Source: Dyadobacter luticola (GTDB lineage Bacteria > Bacteroidota > Bacteroidia > Cytophagales > Spirosomataceae). From it: 64,000 nt of DNA. Position numbers and translations under genes: made by a program. The stretch is from NCBI RefSeq assembly GCF_005860805.1, contig NZ_VCEJ01000002.1:62001-126000 (forward strand), written 5' to 3'. Below are positions 18,248-25,810 of this stretch, piece by piece. Every line of letters starts with the position of its first letter. Position 1 is the stretch's first letter. The notes below the pieces were generated by a model. It saw nothing but the letters and a program-made list of their open reading frames with translations, had not been told where the DNA came from and ran no database searches.

Positions 18248-18274
18248 GCCCAGGGTTTCCAGACACACGCTACC

Positions 18275-18306
18275 AACCCGCAGTCACGATTGCGGGTTTT
18301 TTTGTG
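18275..18306 (+). terminator. Rho-independent terminator after the LytTR gene
   Basis: AACCCGCA (18275-18282) pairs with TGCGGGTT (18291-18298) across an 8-nt loop, directly followed by an unbroken T-run. It begins 28 bp after the LytTR stop. Confidence 0.85.
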
Positions 18307-18328
18307 CGTCAACTTTTTTAGCAAAAAG

Positions 18329-18359
18329 AAAAGCGGGAAGCAAATCGCTTCCCGCTTTT
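18329..18359 (-). terminator. Terminator after the dihaem cytochrome c gene
   Basis: AAGCGGGAAGC (18331-18341) and GCTTCCCGCTT (18347-18357) form an 11-bp perfect stem with a 5-nt loop, extended by A-T pairs. On the reverse strand it is followed by TTTTCTTTTTGC, as expected for the leftward cytochrome gene that stops 26 bp before it. Confidence 0.8.
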
Positions 18360-18382
18360 ACCAAAACTACAATGAAATGTTT

Positions 18383-19363
18383 TCAATGTGCTGCCTTCTT
18401 CTCCATCCTAACCACCTGATGATCAATTGGCTTCACGGTATTCAAATAAGCATAGATCGCTTCCAGATCTTTCGTTTTCATGTTGGCATACATCGTCCAC
18501 GGCATCGGCGTGTTCATATCACCCGCATTCACAGTCGGAGAAACATAGTTGCTGTCCGCGCAAATTTTGAAGCGCGCAACGAATGCTTCCTTCGTCCATT
18601 TGCCGATACCTGTTTCCTTGTGCATCGTAATGTTGGGCGATCTTAAAATACCGTTCGGACTGGCAAATTCCATTCCTCCGCCAAATTCTGTGCCCGGTAT
18701 CACCGCTCCTTTGTCGGTTTTACTGTGGCAATCCACGCAGCCGGTGGCATTGATGAGGTACTTGCCATAAGCAACCTGGTCCTGTTCCGAAGGTAACTTG
18801 GTGAAAGCCGCCTCGTGGGGCATGGTGTTGATGATAAAATTGACAGGAAACTCCGGTTCAGAGGCTGGAATGTCCTTTTTTACTTCCGGCAATTCGCGGA
18901 TGTAAGCGATGATCGCGTACACATCTTCCTGATCCATTTGCCCGAAACGGTGGTAGCCCATAACCGGGAACAATGCTTTTCCGTCCTTATTTATCCCGGT
19001 CGTCACGGCTCTGAAAATCTCTCCGTCCGTCCAGTCGCCGAGGGCGTAGGGAGTAATGTTGGGCGCGTAAAATGTTCCAGGGAAACCCATTTCTTTGGTA
19101 AATGCCTCACCGCCAGCGCCAAAACCGCCGGCAGCCATCGGCCCGGCGTATTTCGACCAGTCGCGGGTGCTGTGGCAATCCATACAGACCGTCACGCTGT
19201 TGGCCAGGTACTTACCCCGTTCAATGCGCGAGGCAGTTCTTTCAATTTTAATGTCCGGCGCAGGGCCGGTGTCGGGCAATGCAAGTTTGACGTAGGTCAA
19301 TGCCGCCGCAATAACGAGCAACAAGCCGGCAAGCACCTTGCCGATGATTTTCATAGCTTTCAC
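18383..19363 (-). CDS. Dihaem c-type cytochrome
   Basis: 326 residues. An N-terminal hydrophobic helix (about 5-25) acts as signal or membrane anchor; two cytochrome c domains follow with haem motifs CMDCH (60-64) and CVDCH (209-213). Met135 in FPVMGYHRF and a Met in NTPMPWTMYANM are candidate axial ligands. The arrangement resembles the cytochrome subunits that accept electrons from periplasmic dehydrogenases, so it could serve the PQQ enzymes in this window, though it is not in an operon with either. A start at the Met three codons further in is equally possible. Confidence 0.85.
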   Translation of the reverse strand: MKAMKIIGKVLAGLLLVIAAALTYVKLALPDTGPAPDIKIERTASRIERGKYLANSVTVCMDCHSTRDWSKYAGPMAAGGFGAGGEAFTKEMGFPGTFYAPNITPYALGDWTDGEIFRAVTTGINKDGKALFPVMGYHRFGQMDQEDVYAIIAYIRELPEVKKDIPASEPEFPVNFIINTMPHEAAFTKLPSEQDQVAYGKYLINATGCVDCHSKTDKGAVIPGTEFGGGMEFASPNGILRSPNITMHKETGIGKWTKEAFVARFKICADSNYVSPTVNAGDMNTPMPWTMYANMKTKDLEAIYAYLNTVKPIDHQVVRMEKKAAH

Positions 19364-19490
19364 TTTTTGTTTTTTTTAGATTAAACTTCAAAACAAAAAT
19401 GGCTTTGGCGTACGTCAGAGGCAATGTTGCGTTGTATGAGGTGAGAATATGAGTGGATGAATTGTAGGAGAGGAAATATTCTTATTTTGT

Positions 19491-19506
19491 ATCGTAATAT
19501 TGCGAT
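19491..19506. promoter_or_regulatory. ArsR box 1 (arsR promoter)
   Basis: ATCGTAATATTGCGAT is a 16-bp near-perfect inverted repeat that overlaps the TTG of the arsR promoter and recurs in front of arsM. Occupation would block RNA polymerase, so arsR is probably self-repressed and induced by arsenite. Confidence 0.75.
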
Positions 19507-19529
19507 TGATAAATCCTTTACTATCTTTG
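19500..19529 (+). promoter_or_regulatory. Bacteroidota-type promoter of arsR
   Basis: TTG (19500-19502), 19 bp, then TATCTTTG (19522-19529) match the known -33 TTG / -7 TAnnTTTG promoter pattern of this phylum. The predicted start site falls at or next to the ATG (19534), so the messenger may be nearly leaderless. Confidence 0.65.
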
Positions 19530-19533
19530 GCAC

Positions 19534-19863
19534 ATGGGAGCCACAAAGACAGAGGTATTTACGGAACAGCAAAACAGCATCGCCGACCTGGCCAAGGCAT
19601 TTGCGCATCCGGCCAGGGTAGCCATTTTGCAGTTGCTCGTGGCACGAAAGGCTTGTGTTTGCGGCGATCTGGTGGATGAGCTGGATCTCGCACAGGCAAC
19701 GGTTTCCCAACATTTGAAAGAATTGAAACGGATCGGTATCATTCAGGGCGAAATCAACCCGCCGCGTGTATGCTACTGTATCAACCCCGAAGTGTGGGAG
19801 GAAGCCAGACAAACATTCGGGCAAATGTTTGAAACGATTACCAATGTTACCTGCTGCAACTAG
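19534..19863 (+). CDS. arsR: ArsR/SmtB family arsenic-responsive repressor
   Basis: 109 residues with a winged helix: [43 protein letters not shown] covers about residues 22-64. The pair of cysteines in [12 protein letters not shown] (Cys40 and Cys42) matches the CxC arsenite-binding pattern next to the DNA-recognition helix; a further CC pair ends the protein. It leads the arsenic locus, stops 48 bp before arsM and has its own box and promoter. In this family trivalent arsenic binding releases the DNA. Confidence 0.92.
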   Translation: MGATKTEVFTEQQNSIADLAKAFAHPARVAILQLLVARKACVCGDLVDELDLAQATVSQHLKELKRIGIIQGEINPPRVCYCINPEVWEEARQTFGQMFETITNVTCCN

Positions 19864-19888
19864 CGCGGCTATTTTTTTGGATTTATCT

Positions 19889-19904
19889 ATCGCAATATTA
19901 CAAT
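19889..19904. promoter_or_regulatory. ArsR box 2 (in front of arsM)
   Basis: ATCGCAATATTACAAT matches the reverse complement of box 1 (ATCGCAATATTACGAT) at 15 of 16 positions and ends 7 bp before the arsM start codon. It may control an internal promoter; a T-rich element at 19871-19880 is only a weak -7 candidate. Confidence 0.7.
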
Positions 19905-19911
19905 TAAACAA

Positions 19912-20784
19912 ATGGAAACAGCTGATCAATTGAAAGAAACTGTGCGCCAGAAGTATGGCGAAATCGCCGGACAATCTACTTCAACGCTTGAAAGTCAGGG
20001 TTGCTGCGGACCGACTTCCTGCTGCAATGCGGATGTGGAAGCAAATGTGCCGATTGCGATGGCCGAAGATTATCAAAAATTAAACGGTTATGTAGCGGAT
20101 GCAGACCTGGGTCTTGGATGCGGGTTGCCAACACAATTTGCACAGATAAAACCCGGAGATATCGTGGTGGACCTCGGTTCCGGCGCAGGAAATGATTGCT
20201 TTGTAGCGAGAGCAGAAGCGGGCGAAACGGGCCGGGTGATCGGCCTGGATATGACACCCGCAATGATTGACCGGGCACGTAAAAACGCGAAAGTGCGGGG
20301 TTTCAAGAATGTGGAATTTGTATACGGCGACATTGAAGATATGCCGCTGCCCGACGATCTGGCCGACGTGGTTGTCAGCAACTGCGTCATGAACCTGGTG
20401 CCGGATAAGGCGAAAGCGTTCGCAGAAACATTCCGGATATTGAAGCCGGGCGGCCATTTCAGCATTTCAGACATTGTGTTGCTGGGCGATTTGCCGGAAG
20501 GTTTGCGCCAGGACGCTGAAATGTATGCGGGCTGCGTGTCGGGCGCCATTCAAAAAGATGCGTATCTCAAAACGATTGCCGATTGCGGTTTTACCCATAT
20601 CATTGTGCAAAAGCAAAGAGAAATACATATTCCTGATGCTGTTTTTATGCGTTATCTGACTGACAATGAAATTGCTGCATACCGCAATCAGGACAAAAAC
20701 CATCCGTCATTCGGGATTTTTAGTGTGACCGTATTTGCTGAAAAACCTGTTCAATCCTGCTGCGGACCTGACTGCTGCAATTAA
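19912..20784 (+). CDS. arsM: Arsenite S-adenosylmethionine methyltransferase
   Basis: 290 residues. The SAM-binding motif VVDLGSGAGNDCFVA (85-99) and the three conserved cysteines of ArsM enzymes are present: Cys70 (GLGCGLP), Cys158 (SNCVMNL) and Cys208 (YAGCVSGA). The protein methylates As(III) to methylated arsenicals in the cytoplasm. Two extra Cys clusters, GCCGPTSCCN near residue 30 and SCCGPDCCN at the very end, probably gather arsenite; such tails occur in some ArsM relatives. It sits between arsR and the arsC fusion, 12 bp before the latter. Confidence 0.93.
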   Translation: METADQLKETVRQKYGEIAGQSTSTLESQGCCGPTSCCNADVEANVPIAMAEDYQKLNGYVADADLGLGCGLPTQFAQIKPGDIVVDLGSGAGNDCFVARAEAGETGRVIGLDMTPAMIDRARKNAKVRGFKNVEFVYGDIEDMPLPDDLADVVVSNCVMNLVPDKAKAFAETFRILKPGGHFSISDIVLLGDLPEGLRQDAEMYAGCVSGAIQKDAYLKTIADCGFTHIIVQKQREIHIPDAVFMRYLTDNEIAAYRNQDKNHPSFGIFSVTVFAEKPVQSCCGPDCCN

Positions 20785-20796
20785 ACTTTTCGGATT

Positions 20797-21645
20797 ATGA
20801 AACGCATTCTGGTTCTCTGCACCGGCAATTCTGCCCGCTCACAAATCGCTCAGGGGTATTTACAGGCATTCGCCGGAAACCGTGCCGAAGTTTACAGCGC
20901 CGGGGTCGCGCCGCATGGCGTCAATCCGTTATCAGTGCAAGTGATGGCCGAAGATGGCGTCGACATTTCGCACCACACGTCCAATCACGTGGATGAGTAC
21001 GCTGGCACTGCTTTCGATTTTGTGATTACCGTCTGCGACAACGCGCGTGAACAATGTCCGCATTTTCCTTCTTCCGCTGAGCTGATCCACCAGAGCTTTC
21101 CCGACCCGGGACACCAGCCCAATGTGGATGCGCTTACTTCCTTCCGGCAGGTCCGCGACGAGATCAAAACGTTTTCACAAAATTTTATCGCGTCAAAACT
21201 GACCGAACAATCGGACATTACAGTAAGGTCAGCCACGCCGGACGATCGGGAGGCTATTGAAAATATGCTCAAAAATGCATCTCTACCAATCTCCGATCTG
21301 CCCGAAAGTTTGTCCAATTTCTTTGTTGCCAATTTTGAAAGTCAAATAGTTGGTATAGCAGGATTGGAAATGTTCGGAAAAATCGGACTGCTTCGTTCCG
21401 TGGCAGTGGATCCTGCTTTTCAGAAAAAGGGCATTGCAGAAAAGTTATTACAGAAAATAAAAAGGCATGCAGAAGAATCCGGTATTGAGGACATTTACCT
21501 CATTACAAACACCGCCGATCAATACTTTCTGCGCCAAGGCTTTCACCCGATCACCCGCGCTCAGGCGCCGGAAGCTATTCAGCAAACCGCTCAGTTCAGC
21601 GGGCTTTGCCCTGCGTCATCGTTTGTAATGAAACATGCTCTTTAA
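20797..21645 (+). CDS. Arsenate reductase fused to ArsN2-type acetyltransferase
   Basis: 282 residues with two domains. Residues 1-132 form a low-molecular-weight phosphatase-like arsenate reductase: Cys8 and Arg14 in VLCTGNSARSQ make the oxyanion loop, Cys80 and Cys87 (VCDNAREQC) complete the thioredoxin-type triad, and FPDPGH is the Asp loop. Residues about 140-280 form a GNAT acetyltransferase with the acetyl-CoA loop SVAVDPAFQKKGIAEKLL, resembling ArsN2 proteins found in arsenic operons. No stop or frameshift separates the halves. It would reduce As(V) to As(III) and possibly acetylate an arsenical; the second activity is inference. Confidence 0.88.
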   Translation: MKRILVLCTGNSARSQIAQGYLQAFAGNRAEVYSAGVAPHGVNPLSVQVMAEDGVDISHHTSNHVDEYAGTAFDFVITVCDNAREQCPHFPSSAELIHQSFPDPGHQPNVDALTSFRQVRDEIKTFSQNFIASKLTEQSDITVRSATPDDREAIENMLKNASLPISDLPESLSNFFVANFESQIVGIAGLEMFGKIGLLRSVAVDPAFQKKGIAEKLLQKIKRHAEESGIEDIYLITNTADQYFLRQGFHPITRAQAPEAIQQTAQFSGLCPASSFVMKHAL

Positions 21646-21837
21646 GCGATGGATCTTTTCTTATTCCAACCAAATTTAACCCAAATCCTGCCGCGTTTAA
21701 ACCCAAACGCCCCTTACAAACAGTCGTGATTTTAAGGGTAAGTTGATGTAGTAGTTTTGAAATGTCAAACGGAAACACAGACGGATTTCCAACAACTAAC
21801 AAAACTTTTTAACACATAACTAAATCAACTTATTATC

Positions 21838-22314
21838 ATGAAAGCTTCTCAGTTTGTATTGTTTTTCGCATTCGTTGCCCTTTTAGGTTTTTCTTCATGC
21901 AGCAAAAAATCAGATGATGTTACCCCGGATCCTGCTACAGTGGTGGGTTTCAAAGTAAAAGTGGACGGCAAAGTTTACGCCCCTGATTATGCTTACGCAC
22001 TGGCCGAATCGCCCGGAACTGCCAACTACTATACGATCTACGGATTGGACAGCAAAACCAGCGACGTCATCGCCATCGCACTGCCAAACACACTCGGCGA
22101 AGGCACACACCCGATCAACGCAACCAACTTCGGGATCGTAAATTATAACAAAGAAGAACTTTCGACCGTAAACGGCGGTACGGGCACGGTTACCATCACC
22201 AAAAAGACTGCGACGCAGATCATGGGCACATTCAGCTTCACGGCCCAGGACGCAACAGGCAAAATCACACGCACTTTGACAGAGGGAAGTTTCAACGTAA
22301 ATGTCAGGAACTGA
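21838..22314 (+). CDS. Small lipoprotein of unknown function
   Basis: 158 residues with a lipoprotein signal peptide; the lipobox is FSSC (Cys21) and is followed by SKKSDD, a typical acidic start for surface or periplasmic lipoproteins in this phylum. The mature part is a compact beta-rich domain (VVGFKVKVDGKVYAPDYAY...GTVTITKKTATQIMGTFSFTAQD). This plan resembles the DUF6252-like Bacteroidota lipoproteins, but I do not claim the family. Its last codons form the first unit of a 15-bp repeat array, and a terminator follows. No operon partner. Confidence 0.65.
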   Translation: MKASQFVLFFAFVALLGFSSCSKKSDDVTPDPATVVGFKVKVDGKVYAPDYAYALAESPGTANYYTIYGLDSKTSDVIAIALPNTLGEGTHPINATNFGIVNYNKEELSTVNGGTGTVTITKKTATQIMGTFSFTAQDATGKITRTLTEGSFNVNVRN

Positions 22315-22365
22315 CCTGTTGCCAGGAATCCTGTCGCCAGGAACCCTGTTGTCAGGAACCCTGTT
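22303..22365. repeat. 15-bp tandem repeat starting inside a gene's stop
   Basis: One 18-bp unit (22303-22320, including the stop codon TGA) is followed by three 15-bp units at 22321, 22336 and 22351 of the form GCCAGGAAYCCTGTY. Each unit is weakly self-complementary (AGGAATCCT). The array lies entirely before the terminator. Confidence 0.8.
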
Positions 22366-22384
22366 TCGCAGAGCACACTAGCTA

Positions 22385-22415
22385 GCCTGTCCGGATTTCC
22401 GGGCGGGCATTTTTA
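22385..22415 (+). terminator. Terminator after the small lipoprotein gene
   Basis: GCCTGTCCGG (22385-22394) pairs with CCGGGCGGGC (22399-22408) over a 4-nt loop with two G-U pairs, then ATTTTTAC. Confidence 0.75.
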
Positions 22416-22429
22416 CTTTTCTAAATCCG

Positions 22430-22981
22430 CTAAAACACAATCCCGAACTGTAAGCCCGCCGTGAACGAAACCGGGTGATTGTTGCCAAACCGGACCGGCA
22501 GCGGGATAGCGACAAAATAACTGTTGGTAGCGCCCTTTTTGACGATTTTGTTAAAAACCGGTGTCACGCCATACCTGCCCGAAGTCTCAAAAGCAATTCG
22601 CCCTGCAAACGTGAAATCATGGCCCAGGTTGACCAGTACGCCGGGATGAAAAACCACATTAGCGACCCGGCTGTCGCCATGCTGTGCGCGGATCACAGGA
22701 ATGATTTCAACAGAAAACCCCAATTTTTTCGTCTTCCAGAGATTCAGCCCAATCGGAAATCCTACCACGTAGTAGTCGCTGAAATTGGTTTCGGTACCTG
22801 CTTTATCAACCGTCAAAATCGGATGCAGAATGCCCTGATAACCCACCATTTTTGGATAGGTAGTCACAGGCGTGGCTGTCTGTGCGAAGCTGATGCCGGG
22901 CGCGGCGAGAAACATTTGAAACCAGCAAATGATAAAAATCAAGCCGGTTTTTAAACTGGTAGAATTTGTTTTGATGTTCAT
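22430..22981 (-). CDS. Small outer membrane beta-barrel-like protein
   Basis: 183 residues with a signal peptide ending near ISFAQ (about 34). The rest alternates strands (YYVVGFPIGLNLW, LGFSVEIIPVIRAQ, FTFAGRIAFETSGRYG) and closes with VSFTAGLQFGIVF, whose final Phe is the usual outer-membrane-barrel ending. It follows the ChrB/AraC gene by 78 bp in the same direction, so it may be the last gene of that operon; an inverted repeat directly abuts its start codon. Function unknown. Confidence 0.6.
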   Translation of the reverse strand: MNIKTNSTSLKTGLIFIICWFQMFLAAPGISFAQTATPVTTYPKMVGYQGILHPILTVDKAGTETNFSDYYVVGFPIGLNLWKTKKLGFSVEIIPVIRAQHGDSRVANVVFHPGVLVNLGHDFTFAGRIAFETSGRYGVTPVFNKIVKKGATNSYFVAIPLPVRFGNNHPVSFTAGLQFGIVF

Positions 22982-23012
22982 ACGGTAATCTTTTAAATGC
23001 CAAGATTACCGT
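22982..23012 (-). promoter_or_regulatory. Inverted repeat abutting a start codon
   Basis: ACGGTAATCTT (22982-22992) and AAGATTACCGT (23002-23012) are perfect 11-bp arms around 9 bp. The repeat ends immediately next to the ATG (22981) of the small barrel gene. In RNA it would place the initiation site against a stable hairpin; in DNA it could be an operator. Confidence 0.6.
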
Positions 23013-23059
23013 TTCACAAAGCCTAAAAATAGAATCAAATTGCCGCGTTAGAACCGATT

Positions 23060-23896
23060 TTACTTTTTAAGTGATTTTCTGTGTTCGGAAGGCGTTTTGC
23101 CGATTTGTTTTTTAAAAATCCGGGTAAAATGGCTCTGATCCGAAAAGCCGGTCAGGTAGGCTATTTCCGTCAGGGAATAGTTTGTCGATTCCAGTAACTG
23201 GATCGCTTTGTCGATCCGGAGCTTGCGGATGTATTCTCCAAAAGAAAGATCATCGAAATAGCGGGCAAATGTCCTGGAAACGTAAGCCGGGTTAACAGCC
23301 AGGCTCTCTGAGAGTTCGGTCAGGCTCAGGGCAAGGTTCATGTCGATCTGGTCCTGGATCATTGCCTTCAATTCCCTGACCCAAACCGGCGGTTTTTTGC
23401 GGTTGGCAGAATCCGTGTAAGCGTGCAAAACCGCCAGTAACAACTGTTCAGTGGGGCTTTGGGTATGTTTCACCGATTGAAGATGCCTGGCCCAGCTATA
23501 CAGGGCGTCATAAATGACCATACCCTGTGCTAAAAGCTGCTGATCGTCCGCAATGTTGTAAGCGAGCCCGGCCGAAATGGCCCATAGACCGGCCGACTGG
23601 GCCGCCAGCAAATGGTCGTCCGTGTCAGCTCCGCGGATGATCGGACACATGGCCAGTATTGCCGGATCGGTAATCTGGTGTTTTTCAACAAAATAGTCGA
23701 ACGTGCAGCGGTCTTCATAATGCGTGTACGCCACACCCGGGATGTCGAAAGGCGTGCCGCCGGTAGATTGGGCCAGGTCGATCACAAGGTTTTCCGGAGC
23801 GAATATGATCTCCGCTTCGGGATCGATAAACCGCTTGATAAGCCAGGGACATGCTATCCGGTCGATTTTTGGACGTTCGCGGGTGATCCAGATCAT
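23060..23896 (-). CDS. ChrB C-terminal-domain protein fused to AraC-type DNA-binding domain
   Basis: 278 residues from ATG 23896; a longer frame reaches 23986 but would overlap the preceding gene, and the conserved domain begins right at MIWITRERPKIDR. Residues 1-145 resemble the chromate-resistance ChrB C-terminal domain (DRIACPWLIKRFIDPEA, YTHYEDRCTFDYF, GADTDDH). Residues about 175-278 form two AraC helix-turn-helices (LSESLAVNPAYVSRTFARYF and IAYLTGFSDQSHFTRIFKKQIG). It follows the response regulator by 40 bp. A metal- or oxyanion-linked sensor is inferred; no ChrA transporter is nearby. Confidence 0.8.
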   Translation of the reverse strand: MIWITRERPKIDRIACPWLIKRFIDPEAEIIFAPENLVIDLAQSTGGTPFDIPGVAYTHYEDRCTFDYFVEKHQITDPAILAMCPIIRGADTDDHLLAAQSAGLWAISAGLAYNIADDQQLLAQGMVIYDALYSWARHLQSVKHTQSPTEQLLLAVLHAYTDSANRKKPPVWVRELKAMIQDQIDMNLALSLTELSESLAVNPAYVSRTFARYFDDLSFGEYIRKLRIDKAIQLLESTNYSLTEIAYLTGFSDQSHFTRIFKKQIGKTPSEHRKSLKK

Positions 23897-23936
23897 GTGG
23901 GCAATTTCTTTCTTTTTTGTCTGGTCAAAGATAAAT

Positions 23937-24734
23937 TTATTTCCCCATCCAGTTTTTAAAGTCCTGCGCCCGCTCGCGACTGACAATGATTTCTTTGTCG
24001 AATGCTGGTTTCAATGTGAGTGCCAGGCGATTGTTGTAGTAGGGCTGGATCTGCGTCACGGCCTGGTGCGTCACCATCATGCCGCGGTTGATGCGGAAAA
24101 AGCGATCGGGATCGAGGGAGCTTTCGAGGTCGTCGAGGCGGTAATCCACGACGAATTTTTGTCCCTGTTGGTTTTTAAAAATGCAGATACCGTCCTCAAT
24201 GTAAAAATAAGCGATCTCCGAAACTTCCACCGAGAGCAGCCGAGCGCCATGTTTGACCAGAAACCTTTTCCGGTACTCGGGCGGAAGCTGCTGTTTTTGA
24301 AGGCTTTTCAAGATGTTTTCCAGGCTGGAAGGCAGCGGCTCGGCAGGTTGTGTTTTTACAGAGCGGGTCAGATCGTAGAATTTTTTGATGGCGCGCTGCA
24401 AATCTTCCTTTTGTACGGGTTTCAACAGATAATCAATACTGTTGACTTTAAAAGCCTGCAAAGCATATTCGTCGTAGGAAGTGGTAAAAATGACGGTGCT
24501 TTTAATCTCTACCCGATTGAATATTTCAAAGCTCTGACCGTCAGCCAGTTCAATATCCAGAAAAATAATATCCGGCTCTTCCTCACCTTTTGCCCGGTTT
24601 TCCGAAATCCACTCCACAGTGGCTTCAATGCTGGGGGTAACACCTTTGATAACCAGCTCAGGAGCAGTTTCTTCCAGCAGTTTTGTCAACTTGCGCACGG
24701 CCAGTTTTTCGTCTTCTACGATCAGGACATTCAT
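23937..24734 (-). CDS. LytTR family response regulator
   Basis: 265 residues: a receiver domain (1-125) with acidic pocket EDE at 7-9 and phosphoacceptor Asp60 (IIFLDIELADG), then a LytTR DNA-binding domain (about 160-262, with ISEIAYFYIEDGICIF and DRFFRINRGMMVTHQAV). Its start codon overlaps the stop of the upstream kinase by 4 bp, indicating translational coupling. It is the only regulator for two adjacent kinases. Confidence 0.92.
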   Translation of the reverse strand: MNVLIVEDEKLAVRKLTKLLEETAPELVIKGVTPSIEATVEWISENRAKGEEEPDIIFLDIELADGQSFEIFNRVEIKSTVIFTTSYDEYALQAFKVNSIDYLLKPVQKEDLQRAIKKFYDLTRSVKTQPAEPLPSSLENILKSLQKQQLPPEYRKRFLVKHGARLLSVEVSEIAYFYIEDGICIFKNQQGQKFVVDYRLDDLESSLDPDRFFRINRGMMVTHQAVTQIQPYYNNRLALTLKPAFDKEIIVSRERAQDFKNWMGK

Positions 24735-25810
24735 TTGTTTTCGGGTTTTTCGGTGAGTAGGGGAAGCATGACGGTGAAATGTCCATTTTCAATCTCGAAT
24801 GTGGGCATATCCACGGAGAGCAGTTCGTATTTGGCGCGTATGTTGTTCAATCCCAGCTTCGTAGAAACCACCGGCGTCGACTTTTCAAGCATATTATTCC
24901 GGACCTTCAAAAGATTATTTTCTATCGAACATATCTCGATCAGCAGCGGCTTTTTTTCCAGGATCGCATTGTGTTTCACGGCATTTTCGACGAGCAGCTG
25001 CAAGGTCAGCGGCGGTATAAATTTATCCATATCAGCTTCCTGAATGTCGATCACCAGTTCCAGGCCGGTGTCATATCTCGTGCGCAGCAAATGATAGTAG
25101 GAGCGGATAAACCGGATTTCAGTCGAGAGCGTTGTGAGTTCGTGCTGGTTGGTTTGTAAAAGATAGCGGTACACCCGCGCCATTTCGTCCACAAATTGCT
25201 CCGCGCGGTCCGGCTCGTCGGTAATCAGGGCCGATAATGTGTTTAAACTGTTAAATAAAAAATGCGGATTGACCTGACTTTTAAGACTTTGCAGCTGTCC
25301 CTGCATCCCGGCCTTTTTCATTGCTTCTTTGTTTACTTTAATCTCCTTCCACTTCGTCAGCGAATAATTGACTTCATATAAACAGGTCAGCATCAGCACG
25401 GCCACAAATTCGAAAAGATACACATTGACCATTTTTGAAAAATCCAGATCGGCATTCAAAGGGCGGAAATGAATGATGAAAAATGCGTAAGCCGTCACGT
25501 AAACGCCGGTAAGCACGCAAAAAGCCGACGCCGTAAGAAATGCCCTTTTCAGGGAAGAGTGAAAAGACGGGTATCTCCGGGCAATGTACTGCGCCGCCCA
25601 GTCGTGCGGGACAAACGCCAGGATCGTCATGGTCAGGATCATCAATGTGCCCAGCAGAAAATTCTGGAAACTGGCCAGATAAGGATCGCCGATGAGCAGG
25701 TAGCTGATCGTGGGCACAAACCAGGGCACGAGCAGCGCGAACATCCACCTGCCAAACAAGCTGAGCCAGATAAACCGGCCGATCGACGTCACTTGCAGCA
25801 TGTGTGTCAT
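24731..25810 (-). CDS. LytS/YehU-like sensor histidine kinase (second of a pair)
   Basis: 359 residues. About four hydrophobic helices occupy residues 10-145; the PF06580 histidine-kinase motif QVNPHFLFNSLNTLSALI (His about 195) follows, then an ATPase domain with LQLLVENAVKHNAI and a G-box-like LGLNNIRAKYELL. It overlaps both neighbours by 4 bp. No periplasmic sensor domain is evident, so detection is probably within or near the membrane. It is a paralogue of the next upstream kinase. Confidence 0.9.
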   Translation of the reverse strand: MTHMLQVTSIGRFIWLSLFGRWMFALLVPWFVPTISYLLIGDPYLASFQNFLLGTLMILTMTILAFVPHDWAAQYIARRYPSFHSSLKRAFLTASAFCVLTGVYVTAYAFFIIHFRPLNADLDFSKMVNVYLFEFVAVLMLTCLYEVNYSLTKWKEIKVNKEAMKKAGMQGQLQSLKSQVNPHFLFNSLNTLSALITDEPDRAEQFVDEMARVYRYLLQTNQHELTTLSTEIRFIRSYYHLLRTRYDTGLELVIDIQEADMDKFIPPLTLQLLVENAVKHNAILEKKPLLIEICSIENNLLKVRNNMLEKSTPVVSTKLGLNNIRAKYELLSVDMPTFEIENGHFTVMLPLLTEKPENK

